In this document: one piece after another, positions 54,239 through 59,823 of the stretch
How the letters are laid out: each line of letters opens with the position of its first letter
How positions within the stretch are numbered: position 1 is the first letter of the stretch
The notes under the pieces: model-generated
The model's input: the letters and a program-made list of their open reading frames with translations, nothing else
The model's database searches: none
Told to the model about the DNA's origin: nothing
Made by a program: the position numbers and the translations under genes
Source of the DNA: Parafrankia sp. EUN1f
Lineage (GTDB): Bacteria; Actinomycetota; Actinomycetes; Frankiales; Frankiaceae
Assembly: GCF_000177675.1 (NCBI RefSeq)
Contig: NZ_ADGX01000049.1
Location: 1 to 59,823 of the forward strand
DNA: 59,823 nt
Direction of reading: 5' to 3'

Positions 54239-55042
54239 ATGCGTTGGCGGCGAAGGACCAAGCCCGAGCACCACGGTCCCTCCGCCGGCGACGAGACCCG
54301 CCCGCCGGGCGCCACGCGGGAACAGCATGCTGAGGCGATCCGGGACGCGTTGCGCGGCGCAGGGTGTGCCGAACGCGGCGAGCGGCATGGCGGGTTCATC
54401 GTCGAATCCCAGGAGAGGCACAAGGCACTTCTCGTGCGCTGCGTCACCGACGACGACCTTCTCGACCGTCCTGGTGAGGAACAGCGCTACCGGCACGTCC
54501 TGGCCGCCGCCGGGTTCGGTGTGGTGACCGGTATCGAAGACGACGGCGGGCTGTGGGTCTGGCCGGTCGGGATTCGACCGGTAGTGCCCCGGCCGTCGCC
54601 ACGGGAGCTGGCCGAGGACTGGCTGCGCACCCTGACGATCACCGGCGAACCAGGCATCACGCCAGCGCGGGCGATGGAGCTGATCGCGCAGGTCAACCAG
54701 CCACGCAAACTCGGGGTGCGGATGCGTACCCCGTTGCCCCTGGAGGACGTGCAGACCCTGGAGGACGCGCTGGCCTGGCACGCCGAGGTGCGCACCCGTG
54801 AGGTTGGGCTGCATCTGCTGCTGGAGGGCCTGCTGATCGGCTGGCTGGCCGACGCGACCGGACAGGATCGTGCCGCGATCGTAACGCCTGGCCTTGGCGG
54901 TCGAGAACATGCTGCCTTCGGATACCGGTTCCTCGGCTGGTTGAACGGGCACGTGGGGCCCGAACACGTGCGAAATCGGGGCCGGCTCCCGGTGTTGCAA
55001 TCACGGCGGGACCGCGGCGCGTATCTGGCCCGAGCGAAGTGA
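54239..55042 (+). CDS. Hypothetical protein
   Basis: A 267-residue protein with a basic start (RWRRRTKPE), IEDDGGLWVWPVGIRP near the middle and a helical second half (QTLEDALAWHAEVRTREVGLHLLLEGLLIGWLADATGQD). No signal peptide, membrane helix or known motif was found. It is divergent from the GNAT-like gene (112 bp apart) and lies 227 bp before the second methyltransferase locus. Confidence 0.6.
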   Translation: MRWRRRTKPEHHGPSAGDETRPPGATREQHAEAIRDALRGAGCAERGERHGGFIVESQERHKALLVRCVTDDDLLDRPGEEQRYRHVLAAAGFGVVTGIEDDGGLWVWPVGIRPVVPRPSPRELAEDWLRTLTITGEPGITPARAMELIAQVNQPRKLGVRMRTPLPLEDVQTLEDALAWHAEVRTREVGLHLLLEGLLIGWLADATGQDRAAIVTPGLGGREHAAFGYRFLGWLNGHVGPEHVRNRGRLPVLQSRRDRGAYLARAK

Positions 55043-55269
55043 GCCGAAAGATTCAGCGGGTTCGAGCCGAAGAAATACACCCCGCCGCTGCCGTCGCCGC
55101 AGGTCAGCGGCACTGTACAGACCCGAAACGGATGTTCGTTTCCCGGGGAAAGACGGGCCCGCAGTCGGTTGGAAAGCTGAGGGCGTTCAGCGGCGGCGCG
55201 TCAGCTTGCCACCACAAGGGCGGTGGTCGGCTGGCTCTGTCGTCGAGGCCCTACATCGAGGAGGACCTG

Positions 55270-55359
55270 ATGATCTCCACTTCTCTGTGCCCGCTAGCTG
55301 CGGATACCGCGACCGAACGCGGCGGGGATGATGGCCGCTCCCCGGCGGTGGCGTCGTGA
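55270..55359 (+). CDS. 29-residue peptide coupled to the second FxLD methyltransferase
   Basis: A strong GAGGAGG site lies 8 bp before ATG 55270. The peptide reads MISTSLCPLAADTATERGG then DDGRSPAVAS, with one Cys, five Ser/Thr in the first half and an Asp pair. Its stop overlaps the methyltransferase start (TGATG at 55357-55361). It could be a leader peptide controlling translation of the methyltransferase, a very small or degenerate RiPP precursor, or the end of a decayed gene. It lacks an F-x-L-D box. Confidence 0.5.
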   Translation: MISTSLCPLAADTATERGGDDGRSPAVAS

Positions 55360-56558
55360 TGCTGCCCATCGCGGACGCCTCGCCCGTGCAGCTGCGGAAC
55401 GCGATGGTCGAGCGGATCCTGGCCGCCGGACCGGTGCCCATGGCCGTGGAGGCCGCGTTGCGTACCGTTCCGCGGGAGCTGTTCCTTCCGAACCTGCCGC
55501 CCGAGGTGGCGTACCAGGACCGGACCGTCGTCCTCAAACGCGACGTCTACGGGAACCCTGTGGGCTCGGTGTCCCAGCCCTCGGTGATTGCGGCGATGCT
55601 GGAAGCGTTGCGGGTCGAACCCGGCCAGCGGATTCTCGAGCTGGGATCCGGGGGCTACGGCGCCGCGTTGTTGGCGAGGCTGGCCGGCCGGACAGGTTCG
55701 GTGGTGAGCCTCGATCTCGATGAGGCCGTGGTTCACCGGACCCACGAATGCCTGCGTGTGGCCGGCTACACCGGGATCACGGCTCTGGTCGGCGATGGGC
55801 GTTTCGGGTTCGGGCTCCGCGCCCCCTACGACCGGATCATCGTCACGTGCGACACGCCGGACGTGCCGCAGGACTGGTTCGACCAGCTTGTCGAGGGCGG
55901 CAGGATCATCATCCCGCTGCACCTCCGCGGTCTCACCCGCACCGTCGCGTTCACCAAGGTCGGCGGGATCCTGACCTCGGATGCGATCCGCCCGTTCGCG
56001 TTCGGACCGATGCAGGGTTTCGGGGTCCCCCGCCGGACCACCGTGACCCTGGCAGGCGGGGCACGGCTCAACGTCGGCCCCGACCAGGACGTCGACATCG
56101 ACGCCCTGGTCGCCGCCCTCGCCGAGCCACGTCACACGGTGGGAACCGGTGTCATCCTCACCCCCGACGACACCCTGCTGCTGAGCCTGGAGCTGTGGCT
56201 GGCGACAGCCCAACAGACCTTGGGCCGGTTCCACCCCGACACCCGCACCGATCAGCAAGGCCCGATCGCCTCTGCCGTCCCGCCTGGTGTGCCAGCGACC
56301 TGGACCGACGACACGATCGCCTACCTCGCCCTCGGACAGACCACCGGTACGGGCCTGGAACTCGGTGTGATCGCCTACGGGCCACACCGGGTCCGGCTCG
56401 GAGACCAGCTCGCTCACGACGTCCGTGCCTGGAACACCGAGCACCGCGGGCAGCTCCCCACGATCCACGTCTACCCCCGCGGCATCGTCGAGAAGTCCCC
56501 ACCACCCGGCCGGCTTTTCAATCTGCCGTCCGCGCAGGTCCTGATCAGCTGGGGCTGA
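55359..56558 (+). CDS. FxLD-system methyltransferase (PIMT-like), copy 2
   Basis: A 399-residue protein, homologous to the methyltransferase at 43341: VPRELFLPNLPPEVAYQD, SQPSVIAAMLEALRVEPGQRILELGSGGYGAALL (SAM loop), then a YDRIIVTCDTPDVPQDW block and GGRIIIPLHLRGLTRTVAF, followed by the FxLD-specific C-terminal region (AIRPFAFGPMQGFG). The ATG at 55359 overlaps the preceding stop; a GTG one codon earlier is possible. No LanB, LanC or recognisable precursor is beside it, so it may serve the cluster 4 kb upstream or a lost one. Confidence 0.83.
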   Translation: MLPIADASPVQLRNAMVERILAAGPVPMAVEAALRTVPRELFLPNLPPEVAYQDRTVVLKRDVYGNPVGSVSQPSVIAAMLEALRVEPGQRILELGSGGYGAALLARLAGRTGSVVSLDLDEAVVHRTHECLRVAGYTGITALVGDGRFGFGLRAPYDRIIVTCDTPDVPQDWFDQLVEGGRIIIPLHLRGLTRTVAFTKVGGILTSDAIRPFAFGPMQGFGVPRRTTVTLAGGARLNVGPDQDVDIDALVAALAEPRHTVGTGVILTPDDTLLLSLELWLATAQQTLGRFHPDTRTDQQGPIASAVPPGVPATWTDDTIAYLALGQTTGTGLELGVIAYGPHRVRLGDQLAHDVRAWNTEHRGQLPTIHVYPRGIVEKSPPPGRLFNLPSAQVLISWG

Positions 56559-56561
56559 ACC

Positions 56562-57449
56562 GTGGCTTCCTCCCGTCCCTCCTCCAAATCCGTGCGGAGC
56601 GGCCGGCCCACCGGCCGCTCCACCACCGGATCCGCCGAGGCGGATCTTCTGATCGTGCACCGTCACCAAGAGCATCTCGAGGGCCGGCGCCGGCTGTCAC
56701 CCGCCGAGACCACGGTCCTCACCGGGGCACGGGTCCGTCCCGGGCAGGACCTGGTCGACCTCAGCCAGGCATCGACCCTGACCCCTGCCGCGCTCTGGGC
56801 CGTCGTCCCCGGCGGCAGCGTCACCACCCTCGCCCCGACCACCGTCGCGCTGCAGCGGATCCGGCCGACCCCGGAGAACGGCCACACCTGGGGATCGGTC
56901 TGGGACTTACTCGAACACCCCGTACCCCTGCCAGACGCCAGTGTCGACGCGGTCATCGGCCGCAGTGTCCTCGGCCCACTCCGCCACCCCCGCCGGATGC
57001 TGACCGACATCGCCCGCGTCCTCAAACCCGCAGGACGGCTATCGCTGTGCGAACCCCTGCTCGGGCAGAGCAAACCTGTCAGCCTCGACGGACTCAGCGC
57101 TCACGAGATCGCCCAGGCCGAACGAGTCCTCGCCGGCGTCCGTCCCGCCGCGCATCTGTTCACCGCGGCGCACGCCGTCGGCAACGCCCGCCTCGCCGGC
57201 CTCCTCCCGGTCTCACACACCGAGGAGACGGTCACCGCCCCCATCATCGGAGTCGCCGCCGCCGACGCCGCCCTACGCGCCGTAGGCCCGGCGGGAGAGT
57301 CCGCCTACCAGGCGATCAGCCGCGTCCTCGGCGCGGCCGTCGCCCGCAAGTACGCCGAAGCATGGCGCTCGACCGCCCGCCGACGCCCCCTCCTCCTGGA
57401 AACACCCATCGCCTACCTCACCATGATCAAACCAGACACCACCCAATGA
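56562..57449 (+). CDS. Methyltransferase-like protein with degenerate SAM site
   Basis: A 295-residue protein. LPDASVDAVIGRSVLGPLRH, then RRMLTDIARVLKPAGRLSLCEPL is the second half of a class I (Methyltransf_11) fold. The first SAM motif, normally a DLGCGTG-type loop, here reads QDLVDLSQASTLTPAALWAV, without the glycines, so SAM binding is doubtful. GTG 56562 lies 3 bp after the stop of methyltransferase copy 2, so the two are cotranscribed. It may be a structural partner of that enzyme or a pseudoenzyme. Confidence 0.7.
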   Translation: MASSRPSSKSVRSGRPTGRSTTGSAEADLLIVHRHQEHLEGRRRLSPAETTVLTGARVRPGQDLVDLSQASTLTPAALWAVVPGGSVTTLAPTTVALQRIRPTPENGHTWGSVWDLLEHPVPLPDASVDAVIGRSVLGPLRHPRRMLTDIARVLKPAGRLSLCEPLLGQSKPVSLDGLSAHEIAQAERVLAGVRPAAHLFTAAHAVGNARLAGLLPVSHTEETVTAPIIGVAAADAALRAVGPAGESAYQAISRVLGAAVARKYAEAWRSTARRRPLLLETPIAYLTMIKPDTTQ

Positions 57450-57456
57450 CGGCGCC

Positions 57457-57483
57457 GAGGCCGGCCGCCTCCCGGCCGGCCTC
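57457..57483 (+). terminator. Hairpin after the second methyltransferase operon
   Basis: Perfect 10-bp arms GAGGCCGGCC and GGCCGGCCTC with a 7-nt loop, 7 bp after the stop of the preceding gene. It is a GC-rich hairpin without T-run, as usual for actinobacterial terminators. Confidence 0.65.
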
Positions 57484-57607
57484 CCCGCCGACGGCTGTCG
57501 TTACTTTCCGGTACATCGGCGGGCGTTGATCTTTTCCCGCCCCATTTTTTGCTGGCAGCGAAATGTCCTGAAGATGCCATGCACTTGCATCGGCACGGCA
57601 TGATGCC

Positions 57608-57634
57608 GAGTGATGTCCATCCTGGACATCACTC
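57608..57634. promoter_or_regulatory. Perfect 12-bp inverted repeat in a 540-bp gene-free stretch
   Basis: Arms GAGTGATGTCCA and TGGACATCACTC around a TCC loop. A second hairpin-like set (GGCATGATGCC and a GATGCC/ATCGGC pair) lies just to its left. No coding gene was found in 57484-58023. The structure could be an operator or the fold of a small RNA. Confidence 0.45.
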
Positions 57635-58023
57635 TCCGCTTTCGCACTGTCAGCTTTTCAGGGTGGACCGGACGGATCCCGGCGTCGACGCGGCCAACGA
57701 TCCGCGTCACACCCCTCGGCTCGCGTAGATGCCCTTGGCCAGCGGATTCCCGCCAGGCCCACCCAGCCACTTTTGCGATCTTGGCCGCGCCAGGTGGGCG
57801 TGTCACCGCCGGGTCGTGGGCGCCCGTCTGCCCACTAGGGTGCCGAGATTGCAAGTGCGGAGTGTAGTCACGCTCTTTGCTCGCGCGCATGTTAGTTCGC
57901 ATCTTGGCGAACGAGTCTGTGACGCTTACCTCTCTTGTCATTCGTTGCCGCTAATGGTCTAACTCTCTGGCACTCCGGCGGGTCACCTACGCGATGAGGC
58001 AGAGGTCAGATGGGTAACGGAAC

Positions 58024-58578
58024 GTGAGGCGGCGCGGATGGACGGTTGCCCTGCTGGTCCTGTTCGCGGCCGGTGCCTGCACCGACGGTTCCGGCGATCC
58101 ACCGGCGCCTCCTGCGTCGGTGGCGCCTTCTCCGTCCGATGCCGGCCCCTCGGCGTCGTTGACCCCGGCGGAGATCGCTGAACGCGACGCGCTCACCGCC
58201 TATCGGGGGATGTGGGAGGACTGGATCGCCATCGCCGCCACTGGCGACTACCAGGACCCGCGCCTTGCGCGGCACGTCAGCGGCGAGGCGCTTTCCTCGA
58301 TCTATAAGGCCGTGTACGCGAACCAGCGGGACGGCCTCGTCGCGCGGGGAGCGCCAACCTATGCCGGTTCGGTGACGGCCGCAGAACCAGCCGCAAATCC
58401 AGATCGTATTACCATCGTTGATTGCTCCGATGGAAGTAGCTGGCTCAACTACCGCGCCGATGGCCAGCTGGAGGACAACGAACCCGGAGGGCGTCACGCC
58501 ATCCAAGCCCTGGCCCTGAAGAATTCCAACACATGGAAGATCGACGTCCTGGTTATCCAGGAAGTTGGCACATGCTGA
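58024..58578 (+). CDS. Secreted lipoprotein of unknown function
   Basis: A 184-residue protein from GTG 58024. It has a basic start (RRRGW), a hydrophobic core and a Cys at residue 19 in LFAAGACTDGS, an acceptable lipobox, then a Ser/Pro/Ala-rich linker typical of actinobacterial lipoproteins and a globular domain (AYRGMWEDWIAIAATGDYQDPRLARHVSGEAL, IVDCSDGSSW) resembling NTF2-like lipoprotein domains. Two Cys in the domain could pair. It ends 62 bp before the first CRISPR repeat and has no evident link to it. Confidence 0.72.
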   Translation: MRRRGWTVALLVLFAAGACTDGSGDPPAPPASVAPSPSDAGPSASLTPAEIAERDALTAYRGMWEDWIAIAATGDYQDPRLARHVSGEALSSIYKAVYANQRDGLVARGAPTYAGSVTAAEPAANPDRITIVDCSDGSSWLNYRADGQLEDNEPGGRHAIQALALKNSNTWKIDVLVIQEVGTC

Positions 58579-58640
58579 CAGTTAAATCCGCCGTCTTTCT
58601 CACAGCAGGAATGCTCATCTTGTCCTTGCCGTGCGCAGCT

Positions 58641-59184
58641 GAGGCGCCCGCGCACGCGGGGGTCTTCCCTGCGCGATGCCCTGCGCCCCGGCCGCCGACC
58701 GGTCGTCCCCGCGCACGCGGGGGTCTTCCCAGGATCGCCCTGTACGAGCTGCGCCCGCACGAGTCGTCCCCGCGCACGCGGGGGTCTTCCCCAGTCGTGC
58801 GGGTCCGCGCACGCGGGGGTCTTCCCGCGACGCAGCCGCGCCGGAACGTGACCGGTGGGTCGTCCCCGCGCACGCGGGGGTCTTCCCCAGTTGAGGATCT
58901 CCACACCCTTGTTCTTGATGTCGTCCCCGCGCACGCGGGGGTCTTCCGTCAGTGAGGTCGGGAAGGTTGCCGACCGGGTGGTCGTCCCCGCGCACGCGGG
59001 GGTCTTCCCGACGCCCCCGGCGTCCCCGGCGTCCCCGCAACCCTCGTCTCGTCGTCCCCGCGCACGCGGGGGTCTTCCTGTGGAGGATGACATGCCGAGC
59101 CCACTGCAGTGGTCGTCCCCGCGCACGCGGGGGTCTTCCGTACACCACCTGCCGAGCATCAGGCGCGACCGCGTCGTCCCCGCG
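58641..59184. CRISPR. Type I-E-like CRISPR array cut by an IS21 element
   Basis: The 28-bp repeat begins GTCGTCCCCGCG and ends GGGGGTCTTCC, with a CCCCGCG/CGCGGGG stem, as in actinobacterial I-E arrays. Repeats start at 58641 (first six bases diverged), 58702, 58763, 58805 (only its last 21 bases), 58859, 58920, 58981, 59051, 59112 and 59173 (first 12 bases only). Spacers are 33 nt, except 14 nt at 58791-58804 (26-nt deletion of spacer plus repeat start) and 42 nt at 59009-59050 (9-bp tandem duplication CCGGCGTCC). The last repeat is broken at 59184/59185 by an IS21 end. No cas gene is in the window. Orientation is plus by repeat sequence, but the degenerate repeat at the left would suggest the leader lies on the right; unresolved. 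Confidence 0.92.
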
Positions 59185-59823
59185 TGTCGGCGGCCACGAG
59201 ATCCTGCCCAGTGACGGCCGTGTGGGTGCCCGTGTTGACGCCGAGCGAAAACTGAGCGGTTCTTGCCGAGGTAAATCGGCGCACCCGTTGGTCAGGTTAG
59301 TCGCGGTTGGGGCGGTCTTTGGCAAGCAGTTCGCGGCGGGCTCGGGTGCGGTAGGAGTCGCCGGTGAGGGTGAGGACCTCGGCGTGGTGGACGAGCCGGT
59401 CGATCATGGCTGCGGCGACGACGTCGTCGGAGAAGGTCTCGCCCCAGCGGCCGAACGGCAGGTTCGAGGTGACGAGGATCGAGCCCTGTTCGTAGCGTGA
59501 GGCGACGAGTTGGAAGAACAGGTTGGCGGCGTCCTGGTCGAAGGGGATGTAGCCGACCTCATCGATGATGATCAGCTTGTAGCGGCGGATCTTCTTGAGT
59601 TCGGTGGTGAGGTGTCCGGCCTGGTGTGCTGCGGCGAGCCGGGTGATCCAGTTGTTGGCGGTGTCGAACAGGACCGAACAGCCGGCCTGGGCGGCCTTGA
59701 CGCCGAGGCCGATGGCCAGGTGGGTCTTCCCGATGCCGGGTGGGCCGAGCAGGATCACGTTCTCGGCTTTGGCGACGAAGGTGCCGGTGGCCAGGTGCGC
59801 GAGGACGTCGCGGCGCAGGCTGG
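59185..59823 (-). mobile_element. IS21-family element, istB-side end (continues beyond the window)
   Basis: Starts at TGTCGGCGGCC inside a CRISPR repeat. Its first ~48 bp match the IS21 end at 33262 with one difference, consistent with long terminal inverted repeats. About 110 bp of non-coding end separate it from istB. The istA gene and the other terminus lie outside the window. Confidence 0.8.
59297..59823 (-). CDS. istB: IstB ATP-binding transposition helper, N-terminus outside the window
   Basis: The visible ~175 C-terminal residues include LRRDVLAHLATGTFVAKAEN, the Walker A loop VILLGPPGIGKTHLA, Walker B YKLIIIDEVGYIPF, the sensor SILVTSNLPFGRWGETFSDD and IDRLVHHAEVLTLTGDSYR, all typical of the DnaA-like AAA+ protein IstB, which directs target choice for the IstA transposase. 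No damage is visible in this part. Confidence 0.92.
   Translation of the reverse strand, partial: SLRRDVLAHLATGTFVAKAENVILLGPPGIGKTHLAIGLGVKAAQAGCSVLFDTANNWITRLAAAHQAGHLTTELKKIRRYKLIIIDEVGYIPFDQDAANLFFQLVASRYEQGSILVTSNLPFGRWGETFSDDVVAAAMIDRLVHHAEVLTLTGDSYRTRARRELLAKDRPNRD

Noticed and set aside
55251-56675. A 474-codon minus-strand frame over the second methyltransferase
   Set aside because: Antisense to a gene with clear SAM-binding motifs; no homology pattern.
55748-57529. A 593-codon plus-strand frame rich in Arg and Pro
   Set aside because: It spans two good genes in another frame and has the low-complexity composition typical of GC-rich shadows.
58676-59214. Arg/Pro/Ser-rich open frames across the CRISPR array, both strands
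   Set aside because: They are translations of the 28-bp repeats; the periodic residues follow the repeat, not a protein family.

Overview
This window is high-GC actinobacterial DNA. GTG starts, ATGA-overlapping operons, a mycofactocin-type dehydrogenase, an FxLD lanthipeptide cluster and a heavy load of decayed insertion sequences would fit Frankia or a close relative. That assignment is inference; no rRNA or tRNA gene was recognised.

Layout. (1) About 1-33 kb is a catabolic or lipid-type accessory region broken by IS remnants (IS110, IS1380, IS630, IS3, IS5, IS21 and one near-intact IS with its own DDE transposase). Intact genes are two related acyl-CoA/acyl-AMP ligases (4427 and 29763), an APH-type phosphotransferase, an SMP-30 lactonase-like protein, NTF2/SnoaL-like small proteins, a thiolase, a carotenoid-cleavage-type dioxygenase, a PaaI thioesterase, TetR and SDR proteins, a HyuA/HyuB (oxoprolinase or acetophenone-carboxylase-like) pair, a FadD-type ligase and a mycofactocin-type SDR. 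A cytochrome P450, an acyl-AMP ligase, a second TetR and a second SDR survive only as fragments. A 23-bp motif (TTTTGAG, 7-8 variable bases, GTATC-like, AAA) recurs before four of these transcription units and suggests shared regulation. (2) 33.1-41.4 kb holds nested IS fragments and a ~5.4-kb Tn554-like element (two overlapping tyrosine recombinases plus a Ser/Thr kinase gene) that appears to split an MFS transporter gene. (3) 41.5-57.5 kb has a 5'-3' exonuclease, then a class I lanthipeptide cluster of the FxLD type: PIMT-like methyltransferase, 64-residue precursor, an 18-bp perfect hairpin, LanB, LanC, a stand-alone thiopeptide-type SpaB_C protein and a helical-repeat protein, followed by an XRE/TPR regulator and a SLOG-like protein. 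About 4 kb on lies a second FxLD-type methyltransferase, translationally coupled to a 29-codon ORF and followed by a methyltransferase-like protein whose SAM glycine motif is lost. (4) 58-59.8 kb holds a lipoprotein gene and a type I-E-like CRISPR array (28-bp repeats, 33-nt spacers) cut inside a repeat by the end of an IS21 element whose IstB gene runs off the window. No cas genes are in the window.

How the parts may work together. The first region looks like uptake, CoA activation, oxidation and thiolysis of an unidentified carboxylic or apocarotenoid/aryl substrate. The lanthipeptide operon would dehydrate Ser/Thr (LanB with the SpaB_C partner), close rings with Cys (LanC) and methylate an Asp, possibly giving isoaspartate. 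No dedicated exporter or leader protease was seen beside it.
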